This document shows positions 57,705 to 64,000 of a stretch of DNA of 64,000 nucleotides, one piece after another. The stretch spans positions 372,001 through 436,000 of the forward strand of contig NZ_MRDL01000054.1 of assembly GCF_002008365.1 (NCBI RefSeq). The letters run 5' to 3'. A model generated the notes under the pieces. The model had not been told where the DNA came from. It ran no database searches and worked only from the letters and a program-made list of their open reading frames with translations. Source of the DNA: Rhizobium leguminosarum bv. viciae USDA 2370 (GTDB lineage: Bacteria > Pseudomonadota > Alphaproteobacteria > Rhizobiales > Rhizobiaceae). Numbering within the stretch: the stretch's first letter is position 1; the number at the start of each line of letters is the position of its first letter. The position numbers and the translations under genes were made by a program.

Positions 57705-58487
57705 ATGGCTCGCGAACCCCTTCTCACCGCCCGCGGTCTCGTCAAGCGTTATGGCCGCGTGACCGCGCTCGACAATGCCGATTTCGACCTCTATCCGGGT
57801 GAAATTCTCGCCGTCATCGGCGATAACGGCGCCGGCAAGTCCTCGCTGATTAAGGCGATATCGGGAGCTGTCACCCCGGACGAGGGGGTGATTACCCTCG
57901 AAGGCCGACAGGTGCAGTTCCGCTCGCCGATGGAAGCGCGCGAGGCCGGCATCGAGACCGTCTATCAGAATCTCGCTTTGTCGCCGGCGCTGTCGATCGC
58001 CGACAACATGTTCCTCGGCCGCGAGATCCGCAAACCGGGCGTGCTCGGCTCCATGTTCCGCATGCTCGACCGGCCGGCCATGGAAAAGCTGGCGCGCAAC
58101 AAGCTGTCCGAACTCGGCCTGATGACCATCCAGAACATCAACCAGGCGGTGGAAACGCTCTCCGGCGGTCAGCGCCAGGGTGTCGCGGTCGCCCGCGCCG
58201 CCGCCTTCGGCTCGAAGGTCATCATCATGGACGAACCGACGGCAGCCCTTGGCGTCAAGGAAAGCCGCCGCGTGCTGGAACTGATCCTCGATGTCAGGGC
58301 CCGCGGGCTGCCGATCGTGCTGATCTCCCACAACATGCCGCATGTCTTCGAAGTGGCCGACCGGATTCATATCCACCGTCTCGGCCGGCGGCTGACGGTG
58401 ATCGATCCGAAGGAATACACCATGTCCGACGCCGTCGCCTTCATGACCGGCGCCAAGGCGGTGCCGACGGAGCCCGTCGCGGCATGA
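57705..58487 (+). CDS. frcA: Fructose-type ABC transporter ATPase
   Basis: 260 aa, a single ATPase module: Walker A GDNGAGKSS (39-47), signature LSGGQRQGVAVARA, Walker B VIIMDEPTAAL, and the switch His in LISHNMPHVFEVADR. Unlike RbsA-type sugar ATPases with two modules, this system uses one, as described for FrcA. It starts 2 bp after frcC and overlaps frcK by ATGA. Confidence 0.94.
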   Translation: MAREPLLTARGLVKRYGRVTALDNADFDLYPGEILAVIGDNGAGKSSLIKAISGAVTPDEGVITLEGRQVQFRSPMEAREAGIETVYQNLALSPALSIADNMFLGREIRKPGVLGSMFRMLDRPAMEKLARNKLSELGLMTIQNINQAVETLSGGQRQGVAVARAAAFGSKVIIMDEPTAALGVKESRRVLELILDVRARGLPIVLISHNMPHVFEVADRIHIHRLGRRLTVIDPKEYTMSDAVAFMTGAKAVPTEPVAA

Positions 58488-59116
58488 CGGCACGCATCGA
58501 CGAAATCGCCGGCGCAGTTCTTGACCGCGCCGGCCATTCCAGACGTTTCCTGGTCGCCATCGCCGGACCGCCGGGTGCCGGCAAATCCACCATGGCCGAC
58601 AACCTGGCGGAAGCGCTGAAAGCCAGGGGCGAAAGTGCCGAAGTCCTGCCGATGGATGGCTTCCACATGGACAACGCCATCCTGATCGAACGCGGCCTGC
58701 TGGCGCGCAAGGGTATCCCCGAGACCTTCGACGTTCGTGGTTTCCTCGATATCATCCGCGCCGTCAGGCTGGCCGATCAGGAGGTTCTGGTGCCGGTCTT
58801 CGACCGCTCGCGTGAACTCGCCATTGCCTCGGCCCGGCCTGTTTCGCCCGATCACCGTTTCATCATCGTCGAGGGCAATTATCTGCTGTTTTCGCTGGGC
58901 AAATGGGCCGAACTCGAAGGCGTCTTCGACTTTTCGATCATGCTGGCGCCGCCGATCGAGGTGCTCGAGGAGAGGCTCTGGGCGCGCTGGCGCGGTTATA
59001 AGCTCACCGAAGAGGCCGCCAGCGCCAAGGTCTACGGCAATGACCTGCCGAACGGCCGGCTGATCCTCGAAAACCGCCGCCCGGCCGATGTGACGCTGGA
59101 GATCGCGCTGGCGTGA
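58484..59116 (+). CDS. frcK: FrcK, P-loop kinase of the fructose cluster
   Basis: 210 aa of the uridine-kinase/pantothenate-kinase-like P-loop group: AGPPGAGKST at 27-36, EVLPMDGFHMDNAILIERG with the metal-binding Asp, and VEGNYLLFSLGKWAELEGVF followed by DFSIMLAPP. In Sinorhizobium FrcK lies in the frc operon and is not essential for fructose transport; its substrate is unsettled. Overlaps frcA by ATGA. A large palindrome follows 29 bp after the stop. Confidence 0.9.
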   Translation: MTARIDEIAGAVLDRAGHSRRFLVAIAGPPGAGKSTMADNLAEALKARGESAEVLPMDGFHMDNAILIERGLLARKGIPETFDVRGFLDIIRAVRLADQEVLVPVFDRSRELAIASARPVSPDHRFIIVEGNYLLFSLGKWAELEGVFDFSIMLAPPIEVLEERLWARWRGYKLTEEAASAKVYGNDLPNGRLILENRRPADVTLEIALA

Positions 59117-59144
59117 TGCCGCGCGACATTCACGAAAAAAAGAG

Positions 59145-59188
59145 CTAAAGCGCGTCGCATGATTCAATTTCAATGCGACGCGCTTTAG
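59145..59188. repeat. Perfect 16-bp inverted repeat after the frc operon
   Basis: CTAAAGCGCGTCGCAT (59145-59160) and ATGCGACGCGCTTTAG (59173-59188) around a 12-base loop. It resembles interspersed rhizobial palindromes (AAAGCGCGTCGC type) and may act as the frc transcript terminator or stabiliser; the oligo-A at 59135-59141 would form a U-tract only for minus-strand transcripts. Confidence 0.75.
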
Positions 59189-59228
59189 TGTTATCGAGGC
59201 CGCAGACGCATCGCTTCGGAGGTCTGCC

Positions 59229-60275
59229 ATGCAATCGATCACCATCCGCCGTCCTGATGACTGGCACCTGCATCTGCGCGATGGCGCCATGCTGGAAGGC
59301 GTGATCGCCGATACGAGCCGCACCTTCGCCCGCGCCATCATCATGCCCAATCTCGTGCCGCCTGTCGTCACCACCACTGACGCCAAGGCCTATCGCGAGC
59401 GCATCCTCGAGGCCTTGCCGGACGGCCATCGCTTTCAGCCGTTGATGACGCTTTATCTCACCGAACATACCAGCCCCGATGACGTGGAGGAGGGGAAGAA
59501 CAGCGGTCTCATCACCGCCGTGAAGCTTTATCCCGCCGGCGCCACGACCAATTCGCATGGCGGCGTGCGCGACATGGAAAAGGCGATGCCGGTGCTGGAG
59601 CGCATGGCAAAGATCGGCCTGCCGCTCTGCGTGCATGGCGAGGTGACGACGCCGGAGGTCGATATCTTCGATCGCGAGGCCGTCTTCATCGAGACCGTGC
59701 TTGATCCGCTGCGGCAGCGCCTGCCGGAGCTGAAGGTGACGATGGAGCATGTGACGACATCGGATGGCGTCGATTACATCAAGGCGGCCAAGGGCAATCT
59801 CGCCGGCTCGATCACCACCCACCATCTGATCATTAACCGCAACGCCATCCTCGTCGGCGGCATCCGCCCGCATTACTACTGCCTGCCGGTCGCCAAGCGC
59901 GAAAACCACCGGCTGGCTCTGCGTGCGGCCGCCGTCAGCGGTGACGCCCGCTTCTTCCTCGGCACGGATTCCGCGCCGCATGTCGATCCGCTGAAAGAAT
60001 GCGCCTGCGGCTGCGCCGGCATCTATACCTCGGTCAATACGATGAGCTGCCTGGCCCATGTCTTCGAACAGGAGGGCGCCCTGGAGCGGCTCGAAGCCTT
60101 CGTGTCGCTGAACGGGCCGGCCTGGTACGGGCTCCAGCCGAACGAGGAGCGCATCACCCTGTCAAGGCAGGCCGAGCCGGTCGTCTTTCCCGCGAGGATT
60201 GAAACCGGAGCCGGTCCGGTGACGGTGTTCGATCCGATGTTTCCCCTGCATTGGCAGGTGGTGCAGCAGGCGTAA
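59229..60275 (+). CDS. pyrC: Dihydroorotase (class II)
   Basis: 348 aa. Metal ligands are seen in DWHLHLRDG (His13, His15), in AVKLYPAGATTNS with the carboxylated Lys99, in LPLCVHGEV and MEHVTTSDG (further His), and in FFLGTDSAPH with the catalytic Asp. It closes carbamoyl-aspartate to dihydroorotate in pyrimidine synthesis. Its length matches the PyrC (not PyrX/allantoinase-like) type. Starts 41 bp after the palindrome and has its own GGAGG. Confidence 0.95.
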   Translation: MQSITIRRPDDWHLHLRDGAMLEGVIADTSRTFARAIIMPNLVPPVVTTTDAKAYRERILEALPDGHRFQPLMTLYLTEHTSPDDVEEGKNSGLITAVKLYPAGATTNSHGGVRDMEKAMPVLERMAKIGLPLCVHGEVTTPEVDIFDREAVFIETVLDPLRQRLPELKVTMEHVTTSDGVDYIKAAKGNLAGSITTHHLIINRNAILVGGIRPHYYCLPVAKRENHRLALRAAAVSGDARFFLGTDSAPHVDPLKECACGCAGIYTSVNTMSCLAHVFEQEGALERLEAFVSLNGPAWYGLQPNEERITLSRQAEPVVFPARIETGAGPVTVFDPMFPLHWQVVQQA

Positions 60276-60452
60276 GCTTTCGGAATTCAATTTTAAATAG
60301 AATATTCATCTTAAATTTCGGCGCGACGTTAAACGCGTAACATTTGCATTGTGCAGTGCATCATTTGTTAACGGATGCATAAGACATTCCTCGTCGCGGA
60401 GCCCATAAGCTGCCAACATCTGGCGCGGCAACAGCTGCGGAGACTGAAAAGC

Positions 60453-61631
60453 ATGACGCTTGACTATAACTCTCTCTTGCTGGCGCTTGGCGTCTCCGCG
60501 GCATGCCTTGCCGTCACGCTGATGGGCAGTTGGATTGTCCGCCGGGCGGAAACGGTGCTGCTCACCGCCACCATCGGCCTGGTCCTCGTCGTCAGCGGCA
60601 TTTTCGTCTACAGCGCCTACGTCAATACGCCGGAGACATGGCTGGGCGTTGCCAATTTCGTGCTGTTTCATGCCGGCTTTGCCACCATATGGGGGGCAGG
60701 CAGACAGTTCCTCACCGGCCGCCTGTCTATCCCGGCCATCGCGATCCGCGCGCTTGCCGCGATGGTCTTTTCCATCGTGCCTATGCTATCAGGGTATGAC
60801 GGCCTGGCCTTCATCGCCGACAATCTCGCTATCGCCCTTTTGCTCTTTGCCACCGCCCGGCAATATTGGCTCGCCCGTGCCGAAGCACCCGCGCCGCTCC
60901 TCGGCATTACCGCGCTCTATACGCTGACGGCGATCTCCTTCGTTCTCTGCGCCGCCGTGCTGATCTCCGACGGCAAGCTGGTTCTCGGCAAGGCCCCCAG
61001 CAACTGGGCGGAGGATCTCAGCCTCGCCGTCTGCATCGCCGGCATGACCGGGATCGGTGCGCTGTCGTTGGCGCTGCATCAATGGCGGCTCGCTGCCCGC
61101 CACCGTCTCGATGCGATCACCGATCCGCTGACCGGCCTGCTCAACCGCCGCGCCCTGTTCGACGAGTACGGCACGCGCCCGATGGGCACGACCACCGCCG
61201 TCATCGTCTTCGACATCGACCATTTCAAATCCGTCAACGACCGCTTCGGCCATGCTGCCGGCGATCGCGTGCTCAAGGTCTTCGCCGGCGAACTCGCGGC
61301 CAGCTGCCGCACCGGCGACACCGCCGCCCGGCTCGGCGGCGAGGAATTTGCGCTGGTGCTGAAGGAAATCATGCCCGGCCGGGCGGAACTGACGGCCGAG
61401 CGCATCCGCCGGGCTTTCGAGGCGCGCGAGATCCATATCGATGACGAGGTGCTGACATGCACGGTCAGCGTCGGCGTCGCGCCCGGCCGCTCGAAGCCAC
61501 AGGATTTCGACGCCATGCTGAGTGCCGCCGACAAGGCGCTCTATGTCGCCAAGCGCGCCGGCCGCAACCGTGTCGAGCTTGCCGGCCATCTGCAGGCCGT
61601 TCCCGTCGAGGCAGCGCGCACCGCGTCTTGA
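60453..61631 (+). CDS. Membrane-bound diguanylate cyclase (GGDEF)
   Basis: 392 aa from the ATG at 60453 (GGAG ten bases upstream). A block of six or seven hydrophobic helices covers about residues 5-220 (LLALGVSAACLAVTLMGSWI, VLLTATIGLVLVVSGIFVYS, LTAISFVLCAAVLIS). The GGDEF domain has RLDAITDPLTGLLNRRALFD, VIVFDIDHFKSVNDRFGHAA and ARLGGEEFALVLKE with GGEEF at 295-299, intact for catalysis. Synthesises cyclic di-GMP; the multi-helix N-terminus may sense a membrane or lipid signal. Confidence 0.93.
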   Translation: MTLDYNSLLLALGVSAACLAVTLMGSWIVRRAETVLLTATIGLVLVVSGIFVYSAYVNTPETWLGVANFVLFHAGFATIWGAGRQFLTGRLSIPAIAIRALAAMVFSIVPMLSGYDGLAFIADNLAIALLLFATARQYWLARAEAPAPLLGITALYTLTAISFVLCAAVLISDGKLVLGKAPSNWAEDLSLAVCIAGMTGIGALSLALHQWRLAARHRLDAITDPLTGLLNRRALFDEYGTRPMGTTTAVIVFDIDHFKSVNDRFGHAAGDRVLKVFAGELAASCRTGDTAARLGGEEFALVLKEIMPGRAELTAERIRRAFEAREIHIDDEVLTCTVSVGVAPGRSKPQDFDAMLSAADKALYVAKRAGRNRVELAGHLQAVPVEAARTAS

Positions 61632-61833
61632 TCGCCGATCGATCCTCTCATACTATCGCCTTCGGCCGGATGCGGCCAGCCGCCCCGCGACGCTCGAGTT
61701 TGACGCTCTGGCGTTATGGTGAATGCATCCAGACAACATCCTTCACATCCTTGCCGTTAGGCGATCGATGGCGAACGGGTCAGCAGACGCGGGCACTGAT
61801 CTTCCTGTTTGCCGTCAACGGAAGGATGACTTC

Positions 61834-62370
61834 ATGCGCGATTTTCGCGATGCCAAGCTCATGGCAAAAACATTGCGGCAGGCCCTGGCCGACCGCGACA
61901 TTTCGCTCACCCACAGCGAAACGCTCGAAATCGTTGCCCGGCAGTTCGGGCTCGATCAATGGAATATTCTCTCGGCCAAGATAGAGGAGGCGGGCGCCTC
62001 CCGCTCGGTCATCGGCATCGAGCCGCCAATGCCGATCTTCCGCATCTTCTCGGTCGAAAAAGCCATGGAATTCTATTGCGGCTTCCTGGGCTTCCGTCTC
62101 GATTGGGAGCACCGTTTCGGCGAAAATTTTCCGCTCTATTGCCAGGTTTCGCGTGACGGCATGGCGCTGCACCTGAGCGAACATTCCGGCGACGCCAGCC
62201 CCGGCGCCAAGGCATTCGTCCGCGTCGCCAATGTCCAGGCCTATCACGCCGAACTCTCAGGCAAGGACTACCGCTACATGAAGCCCGGTGTCGAGGAAGA
62301 GCCGTGGGGGCTGGAGATGACCGTCATCGACCCCTTCAGCAACCGCATCGTCTTCTGCGAGCAGACGTAG
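61834..62370 (+). CDS. Glyoxalase/bleomycin-resistance-fold protein
   Basis: 178 aa from the ATG at 61834 (GGAAGG upstream). The N-terminal 55 residues (LMAKTLRQALADRDISLTHS, then ETLEIVARQFGLDQWNILSA) form a helical module seen in some rhizobial glyoxalase-superfamily proteins. The C-terminal part is a VOC/glyoxalase fold: MPIFRIFSVEKAMEFYCGFL, GFRLDWEHRFGENFPLYCQV and WGLEMTVIDPFSNRIVFCEQ. Not a known enzyme; such folds bind small ligands or confer antibiotic binding. Ends 1 bp from the convergent GST gene. Confidence 0.82.
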   Translation: MRDFRDAKLMAKTLRQALADRDISLTHSETLEIVARQFGLDQWNILSAKIEEAGASRSVIGIEPPMPIFRIFSVEKAMEFYCGFLGFRLDWEHRFGENFPLYCQVSRDGMALHLSEHSGDASPGAKAFVRVANVQAYHAELSGKDYRYMKPGVEEEPWGLEMTVIDPFSNRIVFCEQT

Positions 62371-62371
62371 T

Positions 62372-63013
62372 CTAGGGCATCGCGCCGGCATTGGAGTGCG
62401 GGTCGATGCTATAGGGATAGACTGGATAATCGGCCCCGATGGCATCTCCAACGCGGTCAGACCAGGCGACGAAGGCGGGATAGGCCGCAAGAGAAAACCC
62501 GCAATCCTCGGCCCGGTGGCTATAGGCGTAAACGGCGATATCGGCGATCGTCAGCTCCTGGCCGACAAGAAATGGGCTGTCGGTCAGGCCGCGATCGATG
62601 GCGGCGAGGGCGCGGGTTGCGGCTTCGCGCTTGCCCGCAACCATGCTCTGGCTACGCTCCAGCCGTCCCGTCAATGTCCAGAAGCGCAGCGAGCCGATGA
62701 CCGGCTCGACATGATACTGTTCGAAGAACAGCCATTGCATCACCTTGGCGCGCAGATAGTGGTCTGACGGCAGGAAGCGCGTGTCCTCGGCGAGAAAAGT
62801 GAGGATCGCATTGGATTCGGCGATCGGACGCCCGTCGTCGAGTTCGAGGACCGGAATGGCGCCCACCGGATTGAGTTTCAGGAACGCCTCGGTGCGGCTC
62901 TCGCCCTCGAAGATCGAGACGATACGACTGCGGTAGGGTATGTCGAGCAGGCCGAGCAAAACCCTGACCTTCCAGCCATTTTGCGACGGCAGATAATCGT
63001 GAAGTGTGAACAT
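62372..63013 (-). CDS. Glutathione S-transferase family protein
   Basis: 213 aa. The N-terminal thioredoxin-like domain (MFTLHDYLPSQNGWKVRVLL, then FLKLNPVGAIPVLELDDGRP and IAESNAILTFLAED) contains the cis-Pro VPVL-type and SNAIL motifs of GSTs. The C-terminal helical domain follows (LDIPYRSRIVSIFEGESRTE lies earlier in the first domain; LTIADIAVYAYSHRAEDCGF carries the conserved Asp). The catalytic residue at the S-N position is not certain. A detoxification enzyme of broad specificity. Confidence 0.9.
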   Translation of the reverse strand: MFTLHDYLPSQNGWKVRVLLGLLDIPYRSRIVSIFEGESRTEAFLKLNPVGAIPVLELDDGRPIAESNAILTFLAEDTRFLPSDHYLRAKVMQWLFFEQYHVEPVIGSLRFWTLTGRLERSQSMVAGKREAATRALAAIDRGLTDSPFLVGQELTIADIAVYAYSHRAEDCGFSLAAYPAFVAWSDRVGDAIGADYPVYPYSIDPHSNAGAMP

Positions 63014-63111
63014 GGCGGTCCTTTCGCGGCAATCGGCTCATGTTCACACGCCGGCCCCGAACCAACCACCCGATTCCTGACGGGGGCGTCGGATCGTCGG
63101 GAAGCAATCAT

Positions 63112-63594
63112 TCAAACGATCATCAGCGCCCGCACGAAGGCGACCGAGGCGAGCAGCGAGGCGATGGTCCGCACATGGTTCCACCATGTCCAGTCCCTGA
63201 CATAGCTGGTCCAGAGCTGAACCGCTTCCGGCCCATTGCCGCCGACCTTCGCCAGTGCATCGTTCATCGGCACGTTGAAGACGATGGTCGAGACGAAAGA
63301 GGCAAAGACATAGAGGGCTGCTCCGCCCAGCATCAGAAAAGATGCCCCGCCGCGCCAGTCGATCAGGGCGAGCACGGCGATGACGATGCAGAGGATCGCC
63401 GTCGGCACGAAGAGGCCCATGAAGGGCGAGCGGACGATCGTCACGTTGATCGAGTTCATCGCCGCGATGCCTTGCTCTGCCGGAATCCGCGAGAAGGCGG
63501 TCATGATGAAGGTCGAGAAGGCGAAGAAGATGCCGGCGACAAGGCCGCTGCCGATCGCCGCCGCCGCGAGGGAGAGGATGAGAATGATCTGCAT
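63112..63594 (-). CDS. DUF1772-type membrane protein (anthrone-oxygenase-like)
   Basis: 160 aa from the ATG at 63594, placed 2 bp after the stop of the upstream NmrA-like gene; GGAG lies nine bases upstream. Four membrane helices: ILILSLAAAAIGSGLVAGIF, LFVPTAILCIVIAVLALID, FLMLGGAALYVFASFVSTIV and a C-terminal one (TIASLLASVAFVRALMIV). The FNVPMNDALAK motif and WNHVRTIASL pattern are typical of DUF1772/anthrone oxygenase-like proteins. Function in rhizobia unknown. Confidence 0.82.
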   Translation of the reverse strand: MQIILILSLAAAAIGSGLVAGIFFAFSTFIMTAFSRIPAEQGIAAMNSINVTIVRSPFMGLFVPTAILCIVIAVLALIDWRGGASFLMLGGAALYVFASFVSTIVFNVPMNDALAKVGGNGPEAVQLWTSYVRDWTWWNHVRTIASLLASVAFVRALMIV

Positions 63595-63596
63595 GG

Positions 63597-64000
63597 TCAG
63601 GCGCTCCATATTCCGGTTGCCGCGGTTTGGCGGGCATATTCGCTGAAATCGGTGGCGGGGCGGCCAAGAATTTCGGTGACGCCGCCCATCACATTGGAAT
63701 TGCGCCCATCGAGCACCTGGCCGAAGAGCTCCTCCAGAAGATCGATCAGGCCATGCGGCAGGCCGGCAGCCGCAAGCCCGCCGGTGAAATCCGCCGTCGA
63801 GACCTGCTGATATTCGATCGGCCGCCCAGCGGCCGCGGCGATTTCGCCGACCGCCTGCCGGAAGGTCAGCGCCCGAGGGCCGGTCAACTCGTAGGTCTGG
63901 TTGCGGTGGCGCGGGTCGGTCAAGGCGGCGACGGCGGCATCGGCGATGTCGTCGGTATCGATGAAAGGTTCACCGATCTCGCCCGCCGGCAATTGCAGCC
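63597..64000 (-). CDS. NmrA-like NAD(P)-binding protein, truncated at the window edge
   Basis: The gene runs off the right end of the window; about 134 C-terminal residues are visible. PFIDTDDIADAAVAALTDPR, TYELTGPRALTFRQAVGEIA and GRPIEYQQVSTADFTGGLAA match the end of NmrA/TMR-type NAD(P)-binding proteins of the atypical SDR group. The Rossmann motif lies outside the window. It sits directly upstream of the DUF1772 gene and is probably co-transcribed with it. Confidence 0.8.
   Translation of the reverse strand, partial: LQLPAGEIGEPFIDTDDIADAAVAALTDPRHRNQTYELTGPRALTFRQAVGEIAAAAGRPIEYQQVSTADFTGGLAAAGLPHGLIDLLEELFGQVLDGRNSNVMGGVTEILGRPATDFSEYARQTAATGIWSA

Noticed and set aside
1..64000. CRISPR array, integrase, transposase or phage structural genes
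   Set aside because: Looked for regularly spaced repeats and for DDE/tyrosine-recombinase motifs; none was seen.

Overview
The window looks like chromosomal DNA of a fast-growing rhizobium (Rhizobium etli/leguminosarum type). The reasons are high-GC coding with alphaproteobacterial gene families, the frcBCAK sugar-transport cluster described in Sinorhizobium, a DUF982 protein, a BA14K-like surface protein, several Rhizobiales-type intergenic palindromes, and a three-hairpin anti-Shine-Dalgarno sRNA of the rhizobial ar14/NfeR1 type. No sequence search was run; all family names come from motifs read in the translations.

Layout. 1-3.6 kb: end of a chemoreceptor, a palindromic repeat element, then def, a FitAB-type toxin-antitoxin pair, fmt and truA. 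3.6-6.3 kb (minus strand): a membrane protein, dapE and dapD (lysine/peptidoglycan precursor synthesis). 6.5-13.3 kb: LOG-family protein, EF-hand protein, HAD nucleotidase, ada with a PEP-mutase-family enzyme, an FMN hydroxyacid dehydrogenase, argB. 13.4-17.7 kb: ECF sigma factor, RskA-type anti-sigma and fasciclin protein, an HWE/HisKA_2-type kinase, two small proteins, cspA. 18-21.1 kb (minus strand): engB, yidC, rnpA, rpmH, with rpmH too short for routine ORF listing. 21.5-25.2 kb: a chemoreceptor and an orphan histidine kinase.

25.3-32.8 kb: a tRNA-Arg(ACG) followed by about 7 kb of mostly unrecognised genes. These include a large exported protein with a SecD-like C-terminal domain and a gene whose 3' end carries repeated 14-bp palindromes. 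This is the most accessory-looking part; no integrase or second att copy was seen. 33-41.4 kb: small exported proteins, oxidoreductases with TetR regulators, a phospholipid-methyltransferase-like protein, the sRNA and a lipoprotein hydrolase. 41.6-44.6 kb: an amino-acid-epimerase operon (FAD oxidoreductase, SDR, proline-racemase family) in which two enzymes have altered catalytic residues. 44.9-53.5 kb: TetR-controlled small operons with recognisable operators, a GGDEF-EAL protein, a winged-helix/TPR regulator, cupin and RidA proteins. 53.5-59.1 kb: FucU-like mutarotase and ROK repressor divergent from frcBCAK (fructose-type ABC uptake plus kinase). 59.2-64 kb: pyrC, a diguanylate cyclase, glyoxalase-fold protein, GST, DUF1772 protein and a truncated NmrA-like gene.

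The observations most worth following are the toxin-antitoxin module lodged between def and fmt, the sigma/anti-sigma/fasciclin trio resembling mycobacterial SigK-RskA-MPT70/83, the three-hairpin CUCCUCC sRNA, the SecD-like exported protein next to a tRNA, and the self-encoded palindrome array at 32 kb.
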